DNA of 64,000 nt. It comes from Duganella guangzhouensis. GTDB lineage: Bacteria > Pseudomonadota > Gammaproteobacteria > Burkholderiales > Burkholderiaceae_D. The notes beneath the pieces were generated by a model. That model had not been told where the DNA came from and searched no databases. It worked only from the letters and a program-made list of their open reading frames with translations. Shown piece after piece: positions 54,539 to 64,000 of the stretch. Position 1 is the stretch's first letter. Each line of letters opens with the position of its first letter. Made by a program: the position numbers and the translations under genes. The stretch covers positions 62,001-126,000 of the forward strand of contig NZ_WKJK01000006.1 in the NCBI RefSeq assembly GCF_009674535.1, given 5' to 3'.

Positions 54539-56347
54539 ATGACGTATCGCCGCAACATCATCGCTCCCCTGGCCGCCGCTATCGCGCTGGCCTTCGCGCC
54601 GCTGGGCGCCGTGCACGCCGCCGACACCGTGGCCGCGCCGCAAGTGAGTGCCGCTCCGGCCCACCAGGCTTTGTTGAAAATTGCAGACCAGTACTACGAT
54701 GCGGTCGCCCGCTTCGATCCGGTCGGCGCCACCGAGAACGGCGACAACCGTTTCGACAATCAACTCGGCCTGAGCATCTCGCCAGCCAAGCGCGCGGTGC
54801 AGTTCAAGGCCTACCGCCAGTTCGCGCAGCGCCTGCACGCCATCGCGCGCGACCAGCTGGATGACAAGGACCGCATCAACTACGACATCCTGCAATACGA
54901 GCTGAACGGCCTGATCGCCATGGAGCGCTTCCCCGAGCATCTGCTGCCGATCAGCCAGATGGACAACATCCCGGTCACGCTGGCCAACTATGCCGGCGGC
55001 GAAGGCTCGCAGCCACTCGGCACCGTCAAGGAATACGACGCCTACCTGAGCCGCCTGGCCCAGTTGCCGGTGTGGATCGACCAGGCGATTGCCAACATGC
55101 GCGTGGGCATCAAGCAAGGCATCACCCAGCCCAAGGCGCTGATGATCTCGGCGCTGCCGCAATTCCAGAAACTGGTGAGTGCGACGCCGGAAGCCAGCAT
55201 TTACTACACGCCGATCACCAAGCTGCCGGCCGCCTTCTCCGACGCCGACAAGCAACGCCTGAGCGCCGCCTACCGCAAGACCATCAACGACAAGCTGATG
55301 CCGGCGCTGGTGCGTCTGTCCACCTTCCTGGAGAAGGAATACCTGCCGGCCTGCCGCACCTCGACCGGGCTGGGCGCGCTGCCGGACGGCGCCGCCTGGT
55401 ATCAGGCCCGTGTCGCCAACGCCACCACCACCACGCTGACGCCGGACGAAATCCACGCCATCGGCCTGAAGGAAGTGGCGCGCATCCAGTCGCAATTTGC
55501 GGTGCTGGGACCGAAGCTGGGCTACGACGGTGCGCCGGCCGGCCTGCCGGTGTGGGTGGCGGCGCAGCCGAAATTCTTCCCGTTCAAGACCGAGGAGGAA
55601 GTCCAGGCCGTGTTCCACAAGCTGAACGACGTGCTGGACACCAAGCTGCCACAAATGTTCACCTTGCAGCCGAAAGCCAAGCTGGACCTGCGCCTGGAGC
55701 CCGAGCTGAGCCGCGCCACCGCGTCCGACCACTACACCGCGCCAGCCGGCGACGGTTCGCGTCCGGGCGTGTTCTGGTCGGTGGTCAACGATCCGACCAA
55801 GTACGGCAGCACCGGCATGACCACGCTGTTCCTGCACGAGGGCAAGCCTGGCCACCACTTCCACATCGCGCTGATGCAAGAGCTGAATCTGCCTAACTTC
55901 CGCAAATATGGCGGCAACAACGCGTTTACCGAAGGTTGGGCGCTGTACGCCGAAACGCTGGGCAAGGAAATGGGCTTGTTTGACGATCCGGCCCAGTACT
56001 TCGGCCATCTGAACGATGAAATGCTGCGCGCGGTGCGCCTGGTGGTCGATACCGGCATGCACGCCAAGGGCTGGACCCGCGAGCAAAGCATCCAGTACAT
56101 GCAGGATACGCTGGGCTACACCGATTACGCCAAGAGCGAGACCGAACGCTACATGGCGTGGCCGGGTCAGGCGCTGGGCTACAAGGTCGGTTCGTTGAAG
56201 ATCCAGGAGCTGCGCAAGCGCGCCGAGACGGCGCTGGGCGCCAAGTTCAGCCTGCCAGCCTTCCACGCCGTGGTGCTGGATGACGGCACCGTGCCGCTGG
56301 CCCTGCTGGAACAGAAGGTCGACCGCTGGATCGCTGCGCAACAGTAA
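54539..56347 (+). CDS. DUF885 family exported peptidase-like protein
   Basis: A 602-residue exported protein of the DUF885 family, which resembles zinc carboxypeptidases. The signal peptide is visible after MTYRRN (IIAPLAAAIALAFAPLGAVHA). The metal motif HEGKPGHHFH (LFLHEGKPGHHFHIAL) near residue 440 is followed by NAFTEGWALYAETLGKEMG, whose glutamates are candidate ligands, and by YMAWPGQALGYKVGSLKI, the conserved C-terminal signature. ATG 54539 is chosen because it places the signal peptide at the N-terminus; in-frame readings from 54473 are possible. Monocistronic. Confidence 0.9.
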   Translation: MTYRRNIIAPLAAAIALAFAPLGAVHAADTVAAPQVSAAPAHQALLKIADQYYDAVARFDPVGATENGDNRFDNQLGLSISPAKRAVQFKAYRQFAQRLHAIARDQLDDKDRINYDILQYELNGLIAMERFPEHLLPISQMDNIPVTLANYAGGEGSQPLGTVKEYDAYLSRLAQLPVWIDQAIANMRVGIKQGITQPKALMISALPQFQKLVSATPEASIYYTPITKLPAAFSDADKQRLSAAYRKTINDKLMPALVRLSTFLEKEYLPACRTSTGLGALPDGAAWYQARVANATTTTLTPDEIHAIGLKEVARIQSQFAVLGPKLGYDGAPAGLPVWVAAQPKFFPFKTEEEVQAVFHKLNDVLDTKLPQMFTLQPKAKLDLRLEPELSRATASDHYTAPAGDGSRPGVFWSVVNDPTKYGSTGMTTLFLHEGKPGHHFHIALMQELNLPNFRKYGGNNAFTEGWALYAETLGKEMGLFDDPAQYFGHLNDEMLRAVRLVVDTGMHAKGWTREQSIQYMQDTLGYTDYAKSETERYMAWPGQALGYKVGSLKIQELRKRAETALGAKFSLPAFHAVVLDDGTVPLALLEQKVDRWIAAQQ

Positions 56348-56389
56348 TCGTTTCGGGCGGGCCGTCCTGGCCCGCCGTTTCCCTCCCCC

Positions 56390-56803
56390 TTATTTAGCGT
56401 AGCCCTTGATGCGCTCGATCACCGCCGCCGGCAGCGCGGTGATCTGCTTGGCGTGGTTGGCAAACACGATCTGCTGGCGTCCGACCGAGACCGGCCGGCC
56501 GTTCGCATAAAAGCGGAACTCCAGCCAAAATGAGCACTTTTTGACGTCATAAGCGTTCAACTCGCAAGAAACCTCCTGGAACGGGAAAGTCTCCTGCAGG
56601 TAGTCCTGTTCCGCGTGCTTGGTGATGAAGACGCCCTCTTTCTGCAGCATGTCGGACGATATGCACTCGAAGAACCATTTTTCGCGGCAGATGCCTTGCC
56701 ATTCAAAGTAGCGGGCAAAGTAGGTATTGCCGTAGGCGTTGGAGTCTTTCAGGTAAATGGTCAGCGAATGGGTGAAGGTCTGGGTGGTAACTTGCATCAG
56801 CAT
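56390..56803 (-). CDS. Hotdog-fold acyl-CoA thioesterase (4HBT type)
   Basis: A 137-residue single hotdog domain. The N-terminal motif LKDSNAYGNTYFARYFEWQG matches the D-x-x-x-x-GN(V/T)Y catalytic helix of 4HBT and of enediyne-type thioesterases (which have WQGRCRE; here WQGICREKWF). It probably hydrolyses acyl-CoA or acyl-carrier thioesters. ATG 56803 has AGGAG six bases upstream. No polyketide or fatty-acid gene is next to it, so its pathway is unknown. Confidence 0.8.
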   Translation of the reverse strand: MLMQVTTQTFTHSLTIYLKDSNAYGNTYFARYFEWQGICREKWFFECISSDMLQKEGVFITKHAEQDYLQETFPFQEVSCELNAYDVKKCSFWLEFRFYANGRPVSVGRQQIVFANHAKQITALPAAVIERIKGYAK

Positions 56804-56817
56804 GATGTTCTCCTAAA

Positions 56818-56846
56818 GTGGTTACCCGGCAACCGGGCAACCCCAC
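56818..56846. repeat. Imperfect inverted repeat in the thioesterase-kinase spacer
   Basis: GTGGTTACCCGG (56818-56829), a CAA loop and CCGGGCAACCCCAC (56833-56846) pair with a few mismatches. It sits 15 bp upstream of the thioesterase start and could be an operator or a short hairpin. The rest of the spacer (to 56963) shows no gene. Confidence 0.4.
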
Positions 56847-56963
56847 TACGCGGGAGTTGGCATGGTGGAAGTTTGATCTTGCACAAATCCTGTTGCGATA
56901 TTCGAGCGAGCCGCTGCAGGCCGCGCAATACTTGGTTCCCCCGCTTACTCATCGGACAGCGCC

Positions 56964-58331
56964 ATGCATTCGCTCCTGCCAGCCGTGGTTTCCCTGCTCT
57001 TCCTGTGCTACGGCGCTTATGTGCTGCATTCAAGGGGCGTGAACCGCATCAGCCTGACCTTCTTTGTGCTGTGCGTGACCACTTTTTGCTGGCAATTCAC
57101 CTGGGCCATCCTGTTCCAGCTGCGCGACGCCCAGGAGGCGCTGCTGCTGGCCAAGCTGGGCTATCTGCTGATTTTGTTCCTGCCGACCACGCTGTACCAC
57201 TTCATTGCCGAGCTGACCGGACAGCACGGCGAGCGCCGCCGGGTGGCGCTGTCCTACGCCTTTGCCGGCGCGCTGGGCGTGGCGCTGCTGGCCAGCGATT
57301 GGGTGGTGGCCGGCCTGTATCGCTATTTCTTCGGTTTTTATCCCAAAGCCGGGCCGCTGCACGCGCTGCACCTGCTGCAGACGGCGCTGGTGGTCGGGCG
57401 CGGGCTGTGGTTGCTATACCGGCGCCAGCAGCAGGCGGTGTCGACCGAAAAGACGCGGCTGCGCTATTGCCTGGTCAGCCTGCTGATCTACTTTTTTGCC
57501 GCAGTGGATTATCTGTGCAACTACGGCGTGCAGTTTTATCCGCCCGGCGTGCTGTTTGTCGCCGCCAGCCTGGGGCTGATCGCCCAGGCCATGGTACGGC
57601 ACAACCTGCTGGCCGATCCGTTGGAGGTGGCGGCCACCATCGCGCATGAGGTACGCACGCCGCTGGCCACCATCCGCAACCAGTCGCGCCTGTTGTCCCG
57701 CTCGTTGCCGGAGTTGATGGCCGGCTACGAGCGGGCGCTGGCGCATGGGCTGATCGTCAGCGGGCTGTCAGCCAACCAGCGGCAATATCTGGCCGGGCTG
57801 GGACAGCATATCGAGACCGAGATTTGCCGCTCCAATTTCATCGTCGACATGATGCTGGCCTCGGCCCGCGCCGGCACGCTGAACCGCGCCGATTTCGCCA
57901 ATCACTCGATCAAGAAATGCGTGGATGAGGCACTGGCCAGTTATCCATTCGAAAGCGCGATGCGGGACAAGGTGCAAGTCCTCGGCGCCGAAGATTTTAC
58001 TTTTTTCGGTTCCGATGTATTGCTGGTGTATGTGCTGTATAACCTGTTCAAAAATGCGCTGCACGCGATTAAATCAGCCGGACGCGGCGAGGTGGAAATA
58101 ACGCTGACCGGCCGCCGATTATTGGTCACCGATACCGGCCCTGGTATTCCAGACGATGTATTACCCCATGTATTTGAACCGTTTTATAGCACCGGCGGCA
58201 CCGGCATGGGATTGGCTTTTTGCCAGAAAGTGATTACCGCTTTTGGCGGCAATATTCAATGCGAATCCAAGATGGGGAAATATACCCGCTTTGCGCTGTC
58301 ATTTCCGCAGCGGGCAAATTTAAGCGTTTAA
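56964..58331 (+). CDS. Orphan sensor histidine kinase with 7TM-type sensor
   Basis: A 455-residue membrane kinase. The first 215 residues form six or seven TM helices with little extracellular loop (LPAVVSLLFLCYGAYVLHS, LTFFVLCVTTFCWQFTWAIL and others), like the HisKA_7TM sensor and CqsS/PhcS-type quorum kinases. The H box is IAHEVRTPLATI near residue 227; the ATPase part has the N box YNLFKNALHAIKSAGRG, G1 VTDTGPGIPDD, F VFEPFYSTGG and G2 TGMGLAFCQKVI. No receiver domain or response-regulator gene is adjacent. Its stop overlaps the convergent regulator gene by 12 bp. Confidence 0.92.
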   Translation: MHSLLPAVVSLLFLCYGAYVLHSRGVNRISLTFFVLCVTTFCWQFTWAILFQLRDAQEALLLAKLGYLLILFLPTTLYHFIAELTGQHGERRRVALSYAFAGALGVALLASDWVVAGLYRYFFGFYPKAGPLHALHLLQTALVVGRGLWLLYRRQQQAVSTEKTRLRYCLVSLLIYFFAAVDYLCNYGVQFYPPGVLFVAASLGLIAQAMVRHNLLADPLEVAATIAHEVRTPLATIRNQSRLLSRSLPELMAGYERALAHGLIVSGLSANQRQYLAGLGQHIETEICRSNFIVDMMLASARAGTLNRADFANHSIKKCVDEALASYPFESAMRDKVQVLGAEDFTFFGSDVLLVYVLYNLFKNALHAIKSAGRGEVEITLTGRRLLVTDTGPGIPDDVLPHVFEPFYSTGGTGMGLAFCQKVITAFGGNIQCESKMGKYTRFALSFPQRANLSV

Positions 58332-58925
58332 TTCCTCGCCGCTGACTTTTTCCAAATCGGTTTCATCGCCCAGCACATATATTTTCGAACCGCGCAGCAC
58401 TTCTAGAATAAATGGCTGCTGTTCGCGCAGACGACGTTTAAAGTCGGGAATGGAATACAGATTGGGATTAATTTTACGGCGCAATAAACGCTCCGCCACC
58501 GGCAGCCGGGATAATAATTCGCCGTAACTGGTGTTATCGCCAATCAGCAATAACTCCACCGGCGTATCCATATGCTCCTGTTCCTTGGCGGTGGCGCCAT
58601 ACACAAACGCCACATTCAGCACATGCTGCAGCGGCGCCAGCGCCGAATTCAGCACGCTGACCAGGCCGAAGGTCTTCTTCACCAGGCCGCTGAGTTCACC
58701 GAAAACAATGCAATCCTTGTTCGGCCTGAAGCGGCGCACATTGCCGATGCGCTCGGAGACGATCACCCCGGACTCATGCAGCCGCTTCAGCTCGCGCTGC
58801 GCCGAAGCGCTGCCCAGGCCCGTCAGACGCATGATTTCGTTGAGGTGGAATCCTTGATTCACACGTACAAACAGCAAGCCCAGCAGTTTTTGCTGGGCGG
58901 GAGTGAAGAGGGCTTGAGCAATCAT
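58320..58925 (-). CDS. HTH regulator with degenerate nucleotidyltransferase domain
   Basis: About 201 residues. The N-terminal winged HTH is seen in LLGLLFVRVNQGFHLNEIMR and GSASAQRELKRLHESGVIV. The second half resembles a minimal nucleotidyltransferase (FVYGATAKEQEHMDTPVELL, LIGDNTSYGELLSRLP), but the catalytic GS...DxD pattern is replaced by GA and TPVE, so it is probably inactive and used for sensing. A similar arrangement is known in archaeal and bacterial DNA-binding NTase-like proteins. ATG 58925 is preferred to TTG 58931; neither has a clear Shine-Dalgarno. Confidence 0.8.
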   Translation of the reverse strand: MIAQALFTPAQQKLLGLLFVRVNQGFHLNEIMRLTGLGSASAQRELKRLHESGVIVSERIGNVRRFRPNKDCIVFGELSGLVKKTFGLVSVLNSALAPLQHVLNVAFVYGATAKEQEHMDTPVELLLIGDNTSYGELLSRLPVAERLLRRKINPNLYSIPDFKRRLREQQPFILEVLRGSKIYVLGDETDLEKVSGEELNA

Positions 58926-59081
58926 AGCCAAATCTTAGCATGAACGAACTATTTGCTGGCATGCCATATAGAGCTGGGCGACATATTTTAGCGCCGCCTT
59001 GGCAAGCACCGCGCCCAGTTCACTTACACATTGCCAAGTTGGCATCATATAATGTGGCAACACAAACTTGCCATTGGACAC

Positions 59082-59501
59082 ATGTACTCCCGTTATCTGT
59101 TTGCCGCCGCCCTGCTCCTGCCCTGCCACGCCGCACCTGCCGAAGACGCGCCCAAAGCCATCATCGCCGTGGTGGGTGATGCCGACCGTTTCACCATCGG
59201 TCAGGAAGGCTTTTGCGGCGCCCGCACTGACATCGATTCCCCAAGCGGTAAGAAATTTAAAATCCCCGCTGATAAAACCACGCATTTCTATATTCAATCG
59301 CGGCTCCATGTACCGACCGGAGTATATACTTGCGAAGGCGAATACTCATTTATTCCCTCGCCCGGCATGCTGCATATTATTCGTTACACTTTTAACGGTG
59401 AGCACTGCAGGCTGGAAATGTTTAAAAGCGAACCAGGCGGCACACCTAAACCAGCCGGCCTTCATTCGGAACCGATGCAAAACTGTTTTCTAAATAAATA
59501 G
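59082..59501 (+). CDS. Small secreted hypothetical protein, cysteine-containing
   Basis: A 139-residue protein of unknown function. ATG 59082 places a signal peptide (MYSRYLFAAALLLPCHAAPA) at the N-terminus; an in-frame start at 59031 is possible. The mature part has four cysteines (EGFCGARTDI, VYTCEGEYSF, EHCRLEMF, MQNCFLNK) that could form two disulfides, and reads like a small beta domain. An opposite-strand frame here lacks any such pattern and was not accepted. It ends at the terminator shared with rpoC. Lower GC than its neighbours is noticeable. Confidence 0.65.
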   Translation: MYSRYLFAAALLLPCHAAPAEDAPKAIIAVVGDADRFTIGQEGFCGARTDIDSPSGKKFKIPADKTTHFYIQSRLHVPTGVYTCEGEYSFIPSPGMLHIIRYTFNGEHCRLEMFKSEPGGTPKPAGLHSEPMQNCFLNK

Positions 59502-59503
59502 GC

Positions 59504-59540
59504 AAAAAAAAACGGCACCCGCAGGTGCCGTTTTTATTTA
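59504..59540. terminator. Bidirectional Rho-independent terminator (end of rpoBC)
   Basis: An A-run (59504-59512), CGGCACC (59513-59519), a CGCA loop, GGTGCCG (59524-59530) and a T-run. On the minus strand it terminates the rpoB-rpoC transcript 12 bp after the rpoC stop; on the plus strand it ends the small secreted gene. Confidence 0.93.
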
Positions 59541-59551
59541 CAGCGAAGAGA

Positions 59552-62500
59552 TTATGCTTCGCCGTCGTGTGGAATAACCGATTCGGTCGCTTCCACTGCC
59601 GAGCCAGCCATCGCGGCTTTTTCCGCAGCCAGCAGCGCTTGACGCTCTTCGACTTCCCACTGCTCTTTCTCTTTGCGAGCGCGGTGGAATGCCAAACCGG
59701 TACCGCCTGGAATCAGACGACCAACGATCACGTTTTCTTTCAGGCCGCGCAGACCATCGCGCTTGCCCATGATCGCCGCTTCGGTCAGCACGCGGGTGGT
59801 TTCCTGGAACGATGCGGCCGAGATGAACGAGTCAGTCGACAGCGACGCTTTGGTAATACCCAGCAGCACGTTCTCGTAAGTCGCAGGAATCTTGTTCTCT
59901 GCGGTCACGCGATCGTTCTCATCCAGCATTTCCGAACGCTCAACCTGCTCGCCAACGATGTAGTTGGTGTCGCCGGCATTGACGATCTGCACCCGACGCA
60001 GCATCTGACGCACGATCACTTCGATGTGCTTGTCGTTAATCTTCACGCCCTGCAGACGGTACACGTCCTGCACTTCGTCAACGATGTAACGCGCCAGCGC
60101 TTCGATACCCAGCAGACGCAGGATGTCTTGCGGATCGGCCGGGCCGTCCACGATCATCTCGCCCTTGTTCACCACCTGGCCGTCGTGCACCAGCACTTGC
60201 TTGTCCTTGGTAATCAGGAACTCGTGCTTGTTGCCGTCCATGTCGGTGATTTCCAGACGCTGCTTACCCTTGGTTTCTTTACCGAAGGCAACAGTACCGG
60301 TAACTTCCGCCAGCATGCCCGCATCTTTCGGCGAACGTGCTTCGAACAGCTCGGCCACGCGTGGCAGACCACCGGTAATGTCACGGGTTTTCTGCGATTC
60401 GGTCGGGATACGTGCCAGCACTTCACCCACCGATACCGATTGACCGTCTTTCACCATGATCAGCGCGCCAACCTGGAAGCCGATCGCTACCGCGTGTTCG
60501 GTGCCGGCGATCTTCACTTCCTGGCCATCTTCGTTCAGCAGTTTGACCTGCGGACGCATGGTTTTGGTCAGCGAACCGCGACGTTTGGCATCGATCACCA
60601 CCAGCGTGGCCAGACCGGTCACTTCGTCCACCTGACGGGCCACGGTCACGCCTTCTTCGACGTTCTCGAAACGCACCGTACCGGCGTACTCGGTAATGAT
60701 CGGACGGGTCAGCGGATCCCAGGTCGCCAGGGCGGTACCGGCTTTCACGGTCAGGCCATCCTTGACGATCAGGGTCGCGCCGTACGGCACTTTGTGGCGC
60801 TCGCGCTCACGGCCGTGGTCGTCGGTGATCAGTACTTCGCCCGAACGGGAAATGACGATCTGCGCGCCCTTGCCGTTGGTCACATAACGCATGGTCGAGG
60901 TGAAGCGGATGATACCGTTCGACTTGGCTTCCACCGACGATGCCACTGCCGCACGCGACGCCGCACCACCAATGTGGAAGGTACGCATGGTCAGCTGGGT
61001 ACCCGGCTCACCGATCGACTGCGCTGCCACCACACCAACTGCCTCGCCGGAGTTGACCAGCAGGCCGCGGCCCAGGTCGCGGCCGTAGCACTTGGCGCAC
61101 AGGCCGAAGCGGGTGTCGCAGGTCAGCGGGGTGCGGACTTTGACTTCGTCGATGCCGACGCGTTCGATTTCTTCCACCATGTCTTCGTCCAGCAGCGTGC
61201 CGGCTTCGTACAGGGTTTCCTGGGTTTCAGGATTGACCACGTCGGTACCTGCCACGCGGCCCAGAATACGGTCGCGCAGGGCTTCGATCACTTCACCACC
61301 TTCGACCATCGCCTTCATGACGGTGCCGTTCGAGGTGCCGCAATCGTCTTCGATCACCACCAGATCCTGGGTCACGTCGACCAGACGACGGGTCAGGTAA
61401 CCCGAGTTCGCGGTTTTCAGTGCCGTATCCGCCAGACCTTTACGAGCGCCGTGGGTCGAGATGAAGTACTGCAACACGTTCAGACCTTCGCGGAAGTTCG
61501 CGGTAATCGGGGTTTCGATAATCGAACCATCCGGTTTCGCCATCAGACCACGCATACCGGCCAGCTGACGAATCTGTGCCGCCGAACCACGGGCGCCCGA
61601 GTCGGCCATCATGTAAATCGCGTTGAACGATTCCTGAGTGGTCTGGGTGCCGTCGCGTTTGACAACGTCTTCGACTTTCAGCTGGTCCATCATGGCCTTG
61701 CCGACTTCGTCGGAAGTCTTGCCCCAGATGTCGACCACTTTGTTGTAGCGTTCGCCGGCGGTCACCAGACCGGAAGCGTACTGCTGTTCGATCTGCTTGA
61801 CTTCCGATTCGGCGGTCGAGATCAGGATCTTCTTCTGCGGCGGTACCAGCATGTCGTCCACGCAGATCGAAATACCGGCGCGGGTCGCCAGGCGGAAGCC
61901 CGACTGCATCAGCTGGTCGGCAAACACCACGGTAGCGCGCAGGCCGCACTTACGGAACGAGGTGTTGATCAGCTTGGAAATTTCTTTTTTCTTCAGCGCG
62001 CGGTTCAGCACCGAGAACGGCAGACCTTTCGGCAGGATCTCGGACAGGATCGCACGACCCACGGTGGTTTCGTAGCGGGTCAGCGTACGCACGAACTCGC
62101 CAGTGGTAGCGTCTTTTGGATTCTCGACGATACGCACGGTGATGCGGGTAGTCAGTTCCACTTCCTTGTTGTCGTAGGCACGGATGACTTCCGACACGTC
62201 AGGGAACAGCATGCCCTCGCCCTTGGCGTTGATCGCTTCGCGGGTCGCGTAGTACAGACCCAGCACGATATCCTGCGAAGGAACGATCGATGGTTCGCCG
62301 TTCGATGGGAACAGGATGTTGTTCGACGCCAGCATCAGGGTACGGGCTTCCATCTGCGCTTCGATCGACAGCGGCACGTGAACTGCCATCTGGTCACCGT
62401 CGAAGTCAGCATTGAATGCCGCGCAAACCAGTGGGTGCAGTTGGATCGCTTTACCTTCGATCAGCACTGGCTCGAAAGCCTGAATGCCCAGACGGTGCAG

Positions 62501-63784
62501 GGTTGGTGCACGGTTCAGCATGATCGGGTGTTCGCGGATCACATCTTCCAGGATGTCCCACACCACTGGTTCTTGAATCTCAACCAGTTTCTTGGCAGCC
62601 TTGATCGTGGTCGCCAGACCCATCAGTTCCAGCTTGTTGAAGATGAAGGGCTTGAACAGTTCCAGCGCCATCAGCTTCGGCAGACCGCACTGGTGCAGTT
62701 TCAGCTGTGGACCCACCACGATCACCGAACGGCCAGAGTAGTCGACGCGTTTACCCAGCAAGTTCTGACGGAAGCGGCCGCCCTTACCTTTGATCATCTC
62801 AGCCAGCGATTTCAGCGGACGCTTGTTGGCGCCGGTCATCGCTTTGCCGCGACGGCCGTTGTCCAGCAGCGAATCGACCGCTTCTTGCAGCATGCGCTTT
62901 TCGTTGCGCGTGATGATCTCTGGAGCGCGCAGCTCCATCAAACGCTTGAGACGATTATTACGGTTAATGACGCGGCGATACAGGTCATTCAGGTCCGAGG
63001 TGGCGAAACGGCCGCCGTCCAGTGGCACCAGTGGGCGCAGTTCCGGTGGCAGCACCGGCAGCACTTCCATGATCATCCACTCAGGCTTGATGCCCGAACG
63101 CTGGAACGCTTCCAGCACTTTCAGACGCTTGGCGTATTTCTTGATCTTGGCTTCGGACTTCGATTCCTTCAGTTCCACGCGCAGGGTTTCGGCATCGCGG
63201 TGGATGTCGATCGAGCGCAGCAGTTCACGGATACCTTCCGCGCCCATGTAGGCGGTGAAGTCGTCGCCGTACTCTTCGTACTTGGCGGCGTAGTCGTCTT
63301 CCGACATGATCTGGCACTTTTTCAGCGGGGTCATGCCTGGATCGGTCACGACGTATGCTTCGAAGTACAGCACGCGTTCGATATCGCGCAGCGTCATGTC
63401 CAGCACCATGCCCAGACGCGACGGCAGCGATTTCAGGAACCAGATGTGGGCGGTCGGCGAAGCCAGTTCGATGTGGCCCATGCGCTCACGACGCACCTTG
63501 GCCAGCGTGACTTCAACGCCGCATTTTTCGCAGATCACGCCGCGGTGTTTCAGGCGTTTGTACTTGCCGCACAGGCATTCGTAGTCTTTGATCGGGCCAA
63601 AGATCTTGGCGCAGAACAGACCGTCGCGCTCTGGCTTGAAGGTACGGTAGTTGATGGTTTCCGGCTTTTTAACTTCGCCGTAGGACCACGAACGGATTTT
63701 CTCAGGCGAAGCGAGACCGATTTTGATCGCGTCAAAGGTCTCGTTCGTCTGTACTTGCTTGAATAGATCGAGCAGTGCTTTCAT
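59552..63784 (-). CDS. rpoC: DNA-directed RNA polymerase subunit beta'
   Basis: A full-length 1410-residue beta' subunit. The N-terminal zinc-binding cysteines are in [20 protein letters not shown], the clamp and rudder follow, and the absolutely conserved catalytic loop NADFDGDQM lies near residue 460. The trigger-loop region and the second cysteine cluster ([20 protein letters not shown]) are present. The C-terminus is the long acidic betaproteobacterial type. TGGAG precedes ATG 63784. It is 86 bp after rpoB. Confidence 0.99.
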   Translation of the reverse strand: MKALLDLFKQVQTNETFDAIKIGLASPEKIRSWSYGEVKKPETINYRTFKPERDGLFCAKIFGPIKDYECLCGKYKRLKHRGVICEKCGVEVTLAKVRRERMGHIELASPTAHIWFLKSLPSRLGMVLDMTLRDIERVLYFEAYVVTDPGMTPLKKCQIMSEDDYAAKYEEYGDDFTAYMGAEGIRELLRSIDIHRDAETLRVELKESKSEAKIKKYAKRLKVLEAFQRSGIKPEWMIMEVLPVLPPELRPLVPLDGGRFATSDLNDLYRRVINRNNRLKRLMELRAPEIITRNEKRMLQEAVDSLLDNGRRGKAMTGANKRPLKSLAEMIKGKGGRFRQNLLGKRVDYSGRSVIVVGPQLKLHQCGLPKLMALELFKPFIFNKLELMGLATTIKAAKKLVEIQEPVVWDILEDVIREHPIMLNRAPTLHRLGIQAFEPVLIEGKAIQLHPLVCAAFNADFDGDQMAVHVPLSIEAQMEARTLMLASNNILFPSNGEPSIVPSQDIVLGLYYATREAINAKGEGMLFPDVSEVIRAYDNKEVELTTRITVRIVENPKDATTGEFVRTLTRYETTVGRAILSEILPKGLPFSVLNRALKKKEISKLINTSFRKCGLRATVVFADQLMQSGFRLATRAGISICVDDMLVPPQKKILISTAESEVKQIEQQYASGLVTAGERYNKVVDIWGKTSDEVGKAMMDQLKVEDVVKRDGTQTTQESFNAIYMMADSGARGSAAQIRQLAGMRGLMAKPDGSIIETPITANFREGLNVLQYFISTHGARKGLADTALKTANSGYLTRRLVDVTQDLVVIEDDCGTSNGTVMKAMVEGGEVIEALRDRILGRVAGTDVVNPETQETLYEAGTLLDEDMVEEIERVGIDEVKVRTPLTCDTRFGLCAKCYGRDLGRGLLVNSGEAVGVVAAQSIGEPGTQLTMRTFHIGGAASRAAVASSVEAKSNGIIRFTSTMRYVTNGKGAQIVISRSGEVLITDDHGRERERHKVPYGATLIVKDGLTVKAGTALATWDPLTRPIITEYAGTVRFENVEEGVTVARQVDEVTGLATLVVIDAKRRGSLTKTMRPQVKLLNEDGQEVKIAGTEHAVAIGFQVGALIMVKDGQSVSVGEVLARIPTESQKTRDITGGLPRVAELFEARSPKDAGMLAEVTGTVAFGKETKGKQRLEITDMDGNKHEFLITKDKQVLVHDGQVVNKGEMIVDGPADPQDILRLLGIEALARYIVDEVQDVYRLQGVKINDKHIEVIVRQMLRRVQIVNAGDTNYIVGEQVERSEMLDENDRVTAENKIPATYENVLLGITKASLSTDSFISAASFQETTRVLTEAAIMGKRDGLRGLKENVIVGRLIPGGTGLAFHRARKEKEQWEVEERQALLAAEKAAMAGSAVEATESVIPHDGEA

Positions 63785-63817
63785 GTATCACTCCAGGTAG
63801 TGATGAATTCTTAAACT

Positions 63818-63842
63818 GCCCCGCCAGCGACGCCAGCGGGGC
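63818..63842 (-). other. Hairpin in the rpoB-rpoC spacer
   Basis: GCCCCGC (63818-63824) and GCGGGGC (63836-63842) pair across an 11-base loop in the 86-bp spacer between rpoB and rpoC. There is no T-run, so it is not a terminator; it may affect mRNA processing or be neutral. Confidence 0.5.
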
Positions 63843-63870
63843 CCGTGCGTGTGAACTTAAGCTCGAAGCT

Positions 63871-64000
63871 TTAGTTGCGTTCCAGGTCGATATCGATACC
63901 CAGGGAACGGATCTCTTTCACCAGCACGTTGAACGATTCCGGCATGCCGGCGTCGATCACGTGGTCGCCCTTGACGAGGTTTTCGTACACTTTGGTACGG
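63871..64000 (-). CDS. rpoB: DNA-directed RNA polymerase subunit beta (C-terminal end)
   Basis: The last 42 codons of rpoB run in from the window edge. The sequence reads [18 protein letters not shown], then [19 protein letters not shown] and ends DLERN, the standard C-terminus of the beta subunit, followed by TAA at 63873-63871. It is the upstream gene of the rpoBC operon. Confidence 0.98.
   Translation of the reverse strand, partial: RTKVYENLVKGDHVIDAGMPESFNVLVKEIRSLGIDIDLERN

Noticed and set aside
58935..59309. A 124-codon minus-strand frame opposite the small secreted gene
   Set aside because: No signal peptide, motif or Shine-Dalgarno, while the plus-strand frame has a signal peptide and patterned cysteines.
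59525..63766. A 1413-codon open frame on the plus strand
   Set aside because: It is the exact antisense of rpoC. High GC at third codon positions leaves the opposite frame open; the product is Gln/His/Arg-rich and has no domain pattern.

Overview
The window looks like a chromosome segment of a GC-rich betaproteobacterium, most likely of the Oxalobacteraceae (Massilia/Duganella/Janthinobacterium type). This rests on the rpoB-rpoC end, the codon use, the many methyl-accepting proteins and the overall gene types; no database search was possible. I see no tRNA, rRNA, CRISPR array, phage or insertion sequence. Non-coding structure of note is a yybP-ykoY type riboswitch, two long palindromic repeats with shared outer arms, two terminators and several operator-like repeats.

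Region 1-3.1 kb: a MocR-type PLP-dependent regulator (cut by the window edge) diverges from a pyridoxamine-phosphate-oxidase-like flavoprotein across a short operator region. A glutathione transferase and an AraC-family remnant follow. Region 3.2-16.4 kb: one tightly packed minus-strand operon of ten genes. It encodes two tandem copies of a TldD/TldE-like metalloprotease pair (the TldD halves carry Tat-type signals), then a DUF4159 protein, a MoxR AAA+ ATPase, a DUF58 protein, a BatA-like membrane protein, a DUF4175 membrane protein with a histidine-rich segment, and a last two-TM protein. This is the best candidate for an uncharacterised envelope proteolysis/maturation system. Upstream, a secreted methyltransferase-like protein is divergent, and the spacer holds five GTGTCCG-like heptamers at 11-12 bp steps.

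Region 17.6-33.9 kb: a complete minus-strand chemosensory cluster (MCP, MCP, cheY, STAS, cheA, cheW, cheR, cheD, cheB, REC-EAL phosphodiesterase, MCP, cheW, MCP, periplasmic binding protein, MCP). Its inclusion of a c-di-GMP phosphodiesterase and an anti-sigma-antagonist-like protein suggests it controls more than swimming. Region 34-41.5 kb: a Crp/Fnr regulator, panD, a membrane diguanylate cyclase, the first long palindrome, a beta-lactamase-fold serine hydrolase with an M1 aminopeptidase, and a TMEM165/GDT1 family transporter behind a manganese riboswitch.

Region 41.5-54.3 kb: a 2904-residue cyclic beta-glucan synthase-like protein, the second palindrome, a three-domain sulfur protein (cysteine desulfurase + degenerate metallo-beta-lactamase + rhodanese) divergent from an Lrp/AsnC regulator, and an HPP-CBS membrane protein. 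Region 54.5-64 kb: a DUF885 peptidase, a hotdog thioesterase, an orphan 7TM-type histidine kinase convergent with an HTH/degenerate nucleotidyltransferase regulator, a small secreted hypothetical protein, rpoC and the 3' end of rpoB.
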